From RUG14186 sp964644555 (lineage in GTDB: Bacteria; Bacillota; Clostridia; Eubacteriales; Anaerofustaceae), in the NCBI GenBank assembly GCA_964644555.1, contig CAZXWI010000041.1, positions 1-13,326 of the forward strand: 13,326 bases of DNA, given 5' to 3'. The position numbers and the translations under genes were made by a program. Below the pieces are notes generated by a model that saw nothing but the letters and a program-made list of their open reading frames with translations, was not told where the DNA came from and made no database searches. Numbering within the stretch: position 1 is the stretch's first letter; each line of letters begins with the position of its first letter. Shown here piece after piece: positions 1 through 5,592 of the stretch.

Positions 1-44
1 GCTTGTTTGAAAAATTCATTTTATGGATTTTACCCCAACTATTG

Positions 45-108
45 ACATAGAGCCACAAAAAAAAGAAGAAACACACTTAAAAGTGCATTTCTTCTTTTGT
101 GTCTATGT
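45..108. repeat. Long imperfect inverted repeat / hairpin
   Basis: ACATAG at 45-50 pairs with CTATGT at 103-108. The pairing continues through CACAAAA and GAAGA against TCTTC and TTTTGTG, and closes near 78-83 with ACTT/AAGT, leaving about 28 bp of stem with small bulges. No T-run follows the stem on either strand, so it is not a textbook intrinsic terminator. It could still end the toxin operon, or be the end of an element lying to the left. Function is not determined. Confidence 0.5.
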
Positions 109-132
109 AACGGAAATCAAACTAATAATTTT

Positions 133-231
133 TTAAAATTTTGTATTTAAACTCAAGACTATACCCTTTTTCCTAACATCTTCAAACATTTGAATAATTT
201 TAGGAAGATACTCTCTTAAATCTTTTAACAT
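133..231 (-). CDS. Possible 32-aa peptide or gene-end remnant
   Basis: An ATG at 229-231 opens a 32-codon frame ending in TAA at 133-135. The peptide starts MLKDLREYLPKI and is charged and helical, with a basic end. There is no convincing ribosome-binding site and an in-frame stop lies just upstream. It could be a small third product of the toxin operon, read about 90 bases after the toxin gene, or the surviving end of a decayed gene. I do not recognise the family. Confidence 0.2.
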   Translation of the reverse strand: MLKDLREYLPKIIQMFEDVRKKGIVLSLNTKF

Positions 232-324
232 AGTATTCTGAATCTATATTGTTAACAGTTGTAGCCTCATATTAAAATTTGAAAAAAGATAAGTTTCTCT
301 GTCAGGGTATTAGATAAATTAACC

Positions 325-915
325 TTATTTTAAAACTTCAGTATTATCTAAACTCTCAGCGTATGCTTTATAAAACTCTAAGTCTTCACAAGTTTTTTTC
401 AACTGATTTTGCAAATCACATATTTGCTCTTCTCTATCTTTGCAACAATCTTTAGGGGGATTAATTTTTTTTAATCCACCATACTTATCATCGGGATAAA
501 GATTATGGTGCGGGTCAAACCATATAACATAAAATATATTATCTTTGAAAATACCGTGAATACCGCCTTTACTCTTGGAAATCCTAATCTGCCACATATC
601 TTCAACATTATTCTTTAATGGGATAGCACACGGTTTTTTTACTTTTTCATGATTATGAATTCTTAATGTAGAGCCTTCCCTTGAATATGTGCCATTATGA
701 ATATCTTTCAGCTTAATCGCAGAAACTATCTTCATTGTATCAAAAAGCTCTTTTGACCAATTTTCACAAGTCGAATCCAAATTAAAGTATTCATTTTTTT
801 CAATTGACTCAAATGAAAAAGTGATTTTTCTTTCGGAAACATCATCCAGTTTAGATAAATCTGGTTTTATTCTACATCCATTATACGATGATGTCGCTTT
901 TGGGATTTTACTCAT
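325..915 (-). CDS. Putative RelE-like toxin of a Panacea-type toxin-antitoxin operon
   Basis: This 196-aa protein is the last gene of a three-gene operon and overlaps the Panacea antitoxin gene by 8 bases; GAAGG upstream serves as its ribosome-binding site. The centre (about residues 95-141) reads like the core of the RelE/YoeB fold: a WQIRIS strand, then a FYVIWFD strand and the ending HHNLY. In that family these strands place the basic and aromatic residues that cut ribosome-bound mRNA. Residues 157-190 (from CCKDREEQ) form a likely coiled coil with several Cys, and residues 1-90 are an extension not seen in minimal RelE toxins. Known of the family: Panacea antitoxins pair with many unrelated toxin folds, so position supports a toxin role more strongly than the fold does. 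The RelE assignment is by eye only. An alternative is another nuclease or an unrelated effector. Confidence 0.6.
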   Translation of the reverse strand: MSKIPKATSSYNGCRIKPDLSKLDDVSERKITFSFESIEKNEYFNLDSTCENWSKELFDTMKIVSAIKLKDIHNGTYSREGSTLRIHNHEKVKKPCAIPLKNNVEDMWQIRISKSKGGIHGIFKDNIFYVIWFDPHHNLYPDDKYGGLKKINPPKDCCKDREEQICDLQNQLKKTCEDLEFYKAYAESLDNTEVLK

Positions 916-1453
916 CCTTCATCAGCCTTCTATAATAATCTTTCATATCTGTTTCGGAAATGATTGAATTGCAGTTTTCCCAAGGTTCACAACCTTTTCT
1001 TGCATTAATCCAAGGGTCTTCTTGGTGATTTAAAACTTCTAATTGGTCTCCGGATAAGTGCCCATAGGAGCCATATATTTCATTAGCAAAAGAAATAAAC
1101 TCTTCGGGAATACTATTTGTATTTTCAATTTTTGGAATACTATTAAATCCGTACTCTTTATACTTATAATATAGTCCTGGTTGAACTGCACCATGAACCC
1201 AAGCTTGAAAATCTTCAGATATAATATTTGTATCATAAATTGCCAAATACCACGCTTTTGCATAATAACATAGCTTTTGCAATTTTTTGTTTGTCATACT
1301 TGATATCGACAAAAATGCCTTTGCAAGTGCATAAATATCATTTGGTATTCTATTATTTGCAAAATTATAACTGAGACTACTATTTGAAGAAAACTCCTCA
1401 TTTTGAGAATTAATTTCATCGGTTTTTGAAAATGAAAAAACGACTTTGTCCAT
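908..1453 (-). CDS. Panacea (DUF4065/SocA-like) domain antitoxin
   Basis: This 181-aa protein carries the features of the Panacea/DUF4065 domain (also called GepA or SocA-like). TNKKLQKLCYYAKAWYLA spans about residues 54-71, DFQAWVHGAVQPGLYYKYKEYG about 81-102, and the closing EDPWINAR about 145-152. Panacea proteins neutralise structurally diverse toxins by direct binding, with the toxin-specific part outside or at the edge of the conserved helical core. Here residues 1-38 are a Ser/Asn-rich N-terminal extension that could be that part (inference). The start overlaps the stop of the preceding gene as TAATG, with GAAAGGA upstream, so translation is probably coupled. Antitoxin before toxin is the usual order. 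Confident on the domain, less so on the partner. Confidence 0.85.
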   Translation of the reverse strand: MDKVVFSFSKTDEINSQNEEFSSNSSLSYNFANNRIPNDIYALAKAFLSISSMTNKKLQKLCYYAKAWYLAIYDTNIISEDFQAWVHGAVQPGLYYKYKEYGFNSIPKIENTNSIPEEFISFANEIYGSYGHLSGDQLEVLNHQEDPWINARKGCEPWENCNSIISETDMKDYYRRLMKDE

Positions 1454-1857
1454 TATTCATTCTTTCCTTTCACATAAATATGTTTCATCGCTATCTCTTT
1501 ATCATCTAAAAAAACTTTTATTGTGTGTTCTCCCGATTTTTTAAAATTAACATTATTCCAATCCATTGCCAAGTTTAAACCTCTATATTCAGATGGTAGA
1601 TTCCCGATATCATCAATTAAAACTGGTGTAGGGCATTCTATATTAACAAGCTCATTTTGCGCACCATCCTCAAAAAGTATTCTGCAATTGTGTTTAATTG
1701 TGCAATCGATATCAACAAGAGTAATAACTACAGAAAAGCTAAAAAGACCTGGAATATATTCAGGGGTTACTGCCGTTAAAATATTATTGGCTGTCACCCC
1801 AACCCCATCAGCATTAGTAGCTTTTAAACAAAAAATCAAATCCGAAACCTTAGCCAT
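1453..1857 (-). CDS. DUF6941-like small beta-rich protein, first gene of the Panacea operon
   Basis: About 134 residues from the ATG at 1855-1857. I chose this start because GGAGG (1865-1869) sits 7 bases upstream; the frame is open 24 codons further, but the promoter overlaps that part. The sequence alternates hydrophobic strands (DLIFCLKA, GLFSFSVVITLVDI, HTIKVFLDD) and has no signal peptide or membrane segment, suggesting an immunoglobulin-like beta-sandwich. It resembles what I recall of DUF6941 proteins, which have no known role. Its stop overlaps the antitoxin start by one base, so the three products are probably made together. It may be a third component of the system, such as a sensor or chaperone, or a passenger; this is inference. 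Confidence 0.6.
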   Translation of the reverse strand: MAKVSDLIFCLKATNADGVGVTANNILTAVTPEYIPGLFSFSVVITLVDIDCTIKHNCRILFEDGAQNELVNIECPTPVLIDDIGNLPSEYRGLNLAMDWNNVNFKKSGEHTIKVFLDDKEIAMKHIYVKGKNE

Positions 1858-1900
1858 AACAATACCTCCAAAATTATGAAAATGTCTATTAGATAATACT

Positions 1901-1929
1901 ATTGTAGCAAAACAATGTAGCAAATACAA
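1901..1929 (-). promoter_or_regulatory. Promoter of the Panacea toxin-antitoxin operon
   Basis: On the minus strand TTGTAT (1924-1929) and TACAAT (1901-1906) are separated by 17 bases, a good sigma-A arrangement. It ends about 43 bases before the ATG of the first gene, leaving a leader with room only for the ribosome-binding site. Confidence 0.6.
1903..1924. repeat. Two 9-bp direct repeats inside the promoter (operator candidate)
   Basis: TGTAGCAAA occurs at 1903-1911 and again, identically, at 1916-1924, with a 13-base period. The two copies fill the space between the -10 and -35 boxes, the place where a repressor would block RNA polymerase. Toxin-antitoxin operons are commonly self-repressed, but neither the Panacea protein nor the DUF6941-like protein has a recognisable DNA-binding domain, so the binder is unknown. 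Confidence 0.45.
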
Positions 1930-2071
1930 GAATTTTGATTAAATTCTTAATTTTTATGTCATTCATAAATGTTTTTTATAAAACCCACTACAAAATCAGT
2001 TTTTAAAACACCCATTAATAGTTTATTTCACATTAAATAAATCCTTGCCTTTTTATCTGCTATATTACTTC

Positions 2072-2102
2072 AACTTACAATAATACTTAATTATTGTGAG
2101 TT
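2072..2102. promoter_or_regulatory. dif-like palindrome upstream of the tyrosine recombinase
   Basis: AACTTACAATAAT (2072-2084) and ATTATTGTGAGTT (2090-2102) are inverted copies matching at 12 of 13 positions around a 5-base centre. Read as 11-bp arms it is 11+7+11, close to the 28-bp layout of Xer dif sites, and the right arm resembles the TTATGTAAACT arm typical of Firmicute dif. It also overlaps the -35 box proposed for the recombinase gene. It could be the recombinase core site, an operator for self-regulation, or both. Confidence 0.45.
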
Positions 2103-2122
2103 TAGTACAGATTCATTATAGC
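2094..2122 (+). promoter_or_regulatory. Possible promoter of the tyrosine recombinase gene
   Basis: TTGTGA (2094-2099) and TATAGC (2117-2122) are 17 bases apart. Each matches consensus at four of six positions, so this is a moderate candidate. The -35 box lies within the right arm of the palindrome. Confidence 0.3.
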
Positions 2123-2171
2123 GTATTTTGGTAAAATAATCAATATATTATCATCATACGAGGTGCTGAAA

Positions 2172-3092
2172 ATGGAAAATTTTTATCAATTATCTAATGA
2201 CTTTTTGAATGTAATCAAATCAACCAAAAACCTATCAGATAAGACTATCATGGCATACAATTCAGATTTGAAAGATTTTTGCAAATACTTATCAAATAAG
2301 CAGTTGTACAATGACATCATTTTGGATTACACAAAGCACTTATTCAATGAACGAAGACTCAAAGAAAACACCATAACTCGTAAACTCATTGTATTAAAAA
2401 TGTTTTTTCGGTTTCTTCACCAAAATGGTTATATAGAGAATAATTACTACCAAAACTACACTTTCAAATTTAAAAAGGAACGCAAATTACCAAAAACATT
2501 ATCCGTTGAAGAATCAGCAAAACTGATACACCATTTATCTCACAACGTAAAAAAAGATTTCTCAACATTTTCATATTGGAAAGCGTGCAGGAACCTAGCA
2601 CTAATCGACCTACTTATAAGTTCCGGAATAAAAATCGAGGAAGCGGCCAACATATCACTCGATGACATCATTTTCAGTGAACAAACTATATTAATTCACG
2701 GAAAAGGACGAAAACAAAGGTTAATATACATATCATGTGATGATACTTGGAACAATATTTTATCTTGGCTAAAAATCAGAAGTAAGATAAAAACCAAAAC
2801 AGACAAAGTTTTTGTTAATCGTTTTGGAAATCAAATAAGTATACATGGTATCGAGTATATATATAATTCTGTTAAGAAAGCCTGTGGCATAAATGAACAT
2901 TCCACACCTCATTATCTTCGTCATACCTTCGCTACAAATCTACTTGCCAATGGTGCCGACCTTCGCTCCGTTCAGGAAATTCTTGGTCACAGCAGTGTAA
3001 CGACCACAGAAATTTATACAGAAGTTACTATAAATCATAAGAAACAAATTCTCACCAAATATAATTATAGAAACAATATCAAAATTGAGTAA
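2172..3092 (+). CDS. Tyrosine recombinase/integrase (Xer-like) with Arg I replaced by Lys
   Basis: 306 aa from the ATG at 2172, chosen because GAGG at 2160-2163 is well spaced for it; a GTG at 2163 three codons upstream overlaps that site. Residues about 5-90 are the SAM-like N-terminal core-binding domain and 105-300 the catalytic domain. Visible active-site parts are GKGRKQR (catalytic Lys), HYLRH (His and Arg II), LGHSS (His) and the nucleophile Tyr in TEIYTEV. The usual TGLRxSE box, which supplies Arg I, reads SSGIKIEE here, with AAA coding Lys. The length matches lone Xer-type enzymes rather than phage integrases, which carry an arm-binding domain. It stands alone between the toxin-antitoxin operon and a junction zone. 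It may act on the adjacent palindrome, or be catalytically weakened; some integrases are known to work without the standard Arg I. Confidence 0.9.
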   Translation: MENFYQLSNDFLNVIKSTKNLSDKTIMAYNSDLKDFCKYLSNKQLYNDIILDYTKHLFNERRLKENTITRKLIVLKMFFRFLHQNGYIENNYYQNYTFKFKKERKLPKTLSVEESAKLIHHLSHNVKKDFSTFSYWKACRNLALIDLLISSGIKIEEAANISLDDIIFSEQTILIHGKGRKQRLIYISCDDTWNNILSWLKIRSKIKTKTDKVFVNRFGNQISIHGIEYIYNSVKKACGINEHSTPHYLRHTFATNLLANGADLRSVQEILGHSSVTTTEIYTEVTINHKKQILTKYNYRNNIKIE

Positions 3093-3205
3093 AAAAATTT
3101 AATTTTCTCATACCGATGCATCTTCCTTTCGTTTACAGCTGTTTAAATCAAAACTTTAGCACACCTTTCTTTTTGCCACAGAACATTAATATAAGAGTAA
3201 TATTA

Positions 3206-3244
3206 AAAGACCGATATCTAGATGCAAATAGACTATCGGTCTTT
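3206..3244 (+). terminator. Hairpin downstream of the tyrosine recombinase
   Basis: AAAGACCGATA (3206-3216) pairs perfectly with TATCGGTCTTT (3234-3244) around a 17-base loop. It lies 114 bases after the recombinase stop. The following TTTAATCATT is a weak T-tract, so termination is probable rather than certain. Confidence 0.5.
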
Positions 3245-3468
3245 AATCATTATTCTGTTAAAATGTCATAGGTTAAGGTTATCGAAAAAAGTTCAAGCAA
3301 ATTAAACGGCAAACCTTACATTTGAAACAATTTGATTTTCAAATAGGTTTTATAATTCATTTTTGACAGTACGCAAGATATTAAATATCAAAAAAGCACA
3401 ATAATACGCAGAATACTAACAATCATAAGCATTGTTCAAACTATTGTTTTAAGACAAATTTTTTATTT
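3245..3468. other. AT-rich gap without a supported gene
   Basis: No frame with a plausible start and ribosome-binding site is seen. The only local structure is the 13-base odd palindrome GATATTAAATATC near 3378-3390. The stretch lies between the recombinase terminator and the broken gene ends at 3469-3877. Confidence 0.4.
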
Positions 3469-3759
3469 TCAAACGCCTTTTTTATCTGAACCCGCACGCT
3501 CCATAACACCGAGTTTTTTCAGATCGGAAATTATATTAGAAACCGTTGTTCTGCTGCAACCCATTAAGTTTGAGATTTCTGTTGTCGTTATAGAAGGCTC
3601 TTTCGCAACTATTTATATAAGTTGTTTTTGTTTTTCTGTAAAGTTTTCTGTAAACTCGGGCTTTTCTGTTTGCTTTTTTTGAACAGTAAGTATGTTTCCG
3701 TTCTCATCATACTGTATTTCATTTCCGTCCCAATCTATATTCGCTTTAATTTGGAGCAT
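3469..3759 (-). pseudogene. Broken winged-helix protein gene with an in-frame stop
   Basis: From the ATG at 3757-3759 the frame reads MLQIKANIDWDGNEI and onward for 48 codons, meets TAA at 3613-3615, and continues for 47 more codons without a shift to TGA at 3469. The second half (ITTTEISNLMGCSRTTVS, then IISDLKKLGVMERAGSDKKG) is a clear winged-helix DNA-binding segment. It is like the C-terminal wing found on AlbA_2/RecG-like ATP-binding proteins and many small regulators. A single codon change therefore seems to have split a once continuous 96-aa protein. Its start overlaps the stop of an upstream remnant as TAATG, so it was the second gene of a coupled pair. The stop could also be a sequencing error. 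Confidence 0.6.
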
Positions 3760-3830
3760 TATTCCCGTTGCTTTTTAGCTGCTTTTTCATTTTCATATGT
3801 ATTAGCAAAAAGGTTAAACCCTCCGTGAAC
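3759..3830 (-). pseudogene. C-terminal remnant of an upstream gene
   Basis: The minus-strand frame reading FNLFANTYENEKAAKKQRE ends in TAA at 3759-3761, overlapping the start of the winged-helix remnant by one base. Going upstream it meets a stop at 3831-3833, so only about 23 residues remain. Perfect TAATG coupling and a charged C-terminus suggest it is the tail of a real gene cut off at a junction near 3820. The family is not recognised. Confidence 0.35.
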
Positions 3831-3877
3831 TCATTGAACGGATGCACACCAAAAAGGAAGATTATTCAGACTTTTAA
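3821..3877 (+). pseudogene. Possible C-terminal remnant reading the other way
   Basis: On the plus strand, LRELIERMHTKKEDYSDF followed by TAA (3875-3877) resembles a protein C-terminus such as the ends of serine recombinases or mobilisation proteins. It meets the oppositely oriented remnant near 3820, which suggests a recombination joint between two unrelated sequences. It is too short to assign. Confidence 0.2.
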
Positions 3878-3929
3878 GTGAGAAAGTTATCAGAAACCTG
3901 CTTGCTTTTTTATTTGCGAATATTATTTA

Positions 3930-3949
3930 ATGAATATCTGCATATTCAT
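3930..3949. promoter_or_regulatory. Perfect 8-bp inverted repeat upstream of the -35 box
   Basis: ATGAATAT (3930-3937) and ATATTCAT (3942-3949) are perfect inverted copies around CTGC. The repeat ends one base before the -35 hexamer of the ATPase promoter, a typical position for a regulator contacting RNA polymerase. Confidence 0.4.
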
Positions 3950-3950
3950 C

Positions 3951-3979
3951 TTTACAAAAGGAGATAATTATGGTATAGT
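3951..3979 (+). promoter_or_regulatory. Promoter of the AAA ATPase gene
   Basis: TTTACA (3951-3956) and TATAGT (3974-3979) are separated by exactly 17 bases, a near-consensus sigma-A promoter. Transcription would begin near 3986, about 50 bases before the ATG. Confidence 0.65.
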
Positions 3980-3994
3980 ATTATCAAACGTAAG

Positions 3995-4018
3995 ATTGTC
4001 AAACCGTAATTTGACAAT
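3995..4018. promoter_or_regulatory. Perfect 9-bp inverted repeat in the ATPase leader (operator candidate)
   Basis: ATTGTCAAA (3995-4003) and TTTGACAAT (4010-4018) are perfect inverted copies around CCGTAA. It lies just after the predicted transcription start and just before the ribosome-binding site at 4022-4026. A bound protein could block elongation there; as RNA it would form a small hairpin beside the ribosome-binding site. A related TATCAAACGTAA sits just upstream (3982-3993). Confidence 0.45.
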
Positions 4019-4035
4019 AATGGAGGTGTCTCTAT

Positions 4036-5421
4036 ATGTTTATAGGACGTAAGGAAGAATTACGTGAGTTAGAAGAACGCTATAATTCCGGCAGATTTGA
4101 AATGGGCGTTGTTTATGGTTCAAGACGTATCGGCAAAACAACGATTCTGAAAGAGTTTGTAAAAAACAAATCGGCTTTATACTTTCAAGCAAAGGAATCA
4201 AACGAATTGGATAACCGAACTGCCTTTTCAAACGAAGTCAATCGTTTGCTTGGCATTCCGTATCCAATGATTTATCCGAATTATTCTGAGGGTTTTGCTG
4301 CTCTCATTAAGTTCGCAGATAACAGCCCCCTTGTAATCGTCATTGACGAGATCGCGTTCCTTTCTCAGTCTGATAAGGGTTTCTTGTCTGAATTGCAGTA
4401 CAATATTGACCATAAGTTCAAGGACACGCAAATCAAATTAATTCTGTCCGGCAGTACCATTTCCTTTATGAAGGATATCATCAAAAACAAAAGAGGGCCG
4501 CTGTTCCAGAGAAGTACATTCCAGATGAATGTCAAAAAATTGGTTTACAGCGATGCTTTAGCATTCCTTGACGGATTGGATGCGGAAGAAAAGATTAGGT
4601 ATCTTTCTATCTTTGGTGAGCATCCGTTCTATCTTGAGATGATAGACAAATCCAAATCCTTTGACCACAATATCTTTAATCTGCTGTTCAGCCGATTCGG
4701 TAACCTTATCGATGCTCCCGACAAAGTGTTGCCAACAGCTTCAAAGGATCAGAACACTTACAACACGATTCTGAAAGCAATTGCCAATCGCAGAAGGACA
4801 AACAAGGAAATTGCTGAGTACATTGGCAAAGAACCCAACTATGTCGCTTCATATCTACCAAGACTGGTTGATAACGAAATTATTGAGAAGCGTGAGTCCT
4901 TTGTGAAAAATCAAAAACTGAATTACTATGAGATTTCCGACAATCTCATCCGTTTTTGGTATCGATTCGTCTTTGACAATAAGGACGAGATTCAGCAGAA
5001 CATGGGCAAGATCATTTACGATGATAGTATTGAGGATATCAATCTCTTCATCTCTACAGGATTTGAGGATGTTGCCCTGAGTTTCCTGACTGAAAAGAAC
5101 ATCAACGGCGAATTGGGTTACCATTACGGCGTTATCCGAAACTATAAAGTAGAAAACTCGCAGTTGGGCAGGTCTATCGAACTTGACGGACTTGCAAACG
5201 GATTATACAAAGCAAAAGGAAGATTACTTGTCGTTGAATGCAAGTACAGAAACAAGGCTCTTTCGCTAGCAGTTCTTGAACACGTTATGGAAAGTGTTTC
5301 TATTTTCCCTGCCGAACATTACGATGTGTACCTTTTCTCAAAATCGGGATTTGCAGATGATATTCTCGCACTTGACAACCCCGATGTTCATCTGATTTCA
5401 ATTGAGGATATGGTTTCATAA
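4036..5421 (+). CDS. AAA ATPase with DUF234-type, nuclease-like C-terminal domain
   Basis: 461 aa; the start is fixed by GGAGG at 4022-4026. An N-terminal FIGRKEELRELE motif is typical of the archaeal-type ATPase family (COG1672). Walker A is GSRRIGKTT (28-36), Walker B is LVIVIDE (99-105, D104/E105), and LILSGS (135-140) is the sensor strand. A winged helix follows at about 240-300 (NKEIAEYIGKEPNYVASYL). The C-terminal DUF234 region has ELDG (382-385) and VVECKYR (399-405), the D...ExK pattern of PD-(D/E)xK nucleases. The family is widespread as solitary genes whose role is unsettled; links to defence or mobile DNA are often suggested. It has its own promoter, no partner gene and a terminator behind it, so it is monocistronic. 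Family and domains are secure; function is not. Confidence 0.85.
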   Translation: MFIGRKEELRELEERYNSGRFEMGVVYGSRRIGKTTILKEFVKNKSALYFQAKESNELDNRTAFSNEVNRLLGIPYPMIYPNYSEGFAALIKFADNSPLVIVIDEIAFLSQSDKGFLSELQYNIDHKFKDTQIKLILSGSTISFMKDIIKNKRGPLFQRSTFQMNVKKLVYSDALAFLDGLDAEEKIRYLSIFGEHPFYLEMIDKSKSFDHNIFNLLFSRFGNLIDAPDKVLPTASKDQNTYNTILKAIANRRRTNKEIAEYIGKEPNYVASYLPRLVDNEIIEKRESFVKNQKLNYYEISDNLIRFWYRFVFDNKDEIQQNMGKIIYDDSIEDINLFISTGFEDVALSFLTEKNINGELGYHYGVIRNYKVENSQLGRSIELDGLANGLYKAKGRLLVVECKYRNKALSLAVLEHVMESVSIFPAEHYDVYLFSKSGFADDILALDNPDVHLISIEDMVS

Positions 5422-5548
5422 TCTGGCAGAAGAAAATGTCTGACTTCAACTGACAAAGCCTATAAAATTGTGTAATCATTATATCACTGTAAAAAGACAA
5501 ATATCAATATCTTTTATATATCAAAAACATTGATTATATATATTCATA

Positions 5549-5591
5549 AAAAGGACTTTAGATTTTAAACAAAACAACCTAAAGTCCTTTT
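5549..5591. terminator. Bidirectional terminator between the ATPase and the recombinase trio
   Basis: AAAAGGACTTTAG (5549-5561) pairs perfectly with CTAAAGTCCTTTT (5579-5591) around a 17-base loop. The stem starts two bases after the stop of the minus-strand recombinase and runs into T-runs on both sides, so it can end transcripts from both converging genes. Confidence 0.8.
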
Positions 5592-5592
5592 C

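Noticed and set aside
1..50. Plus-strand frame ending near position 50 as the possible end of a transposase
   Set aside because: Two frames remain open and neither gives a recognisable transposase ending; too short to call.
1523..1879. Plus-strand frame of 118 codons opposite the DUF6941-like gene
   Set aside because: It mirrors a well-supported minus-strand gene that has a ribosome-binding site, promoter and operon context, and it has none of these itself.
3622..3828. Plus-strand 68-codon hydrophobic frame
   Set aside because: It is the complement of the winged-helix remnant, and its Phe/Leu richness is what complementing a Lys/Glu-rich coding strand gives.
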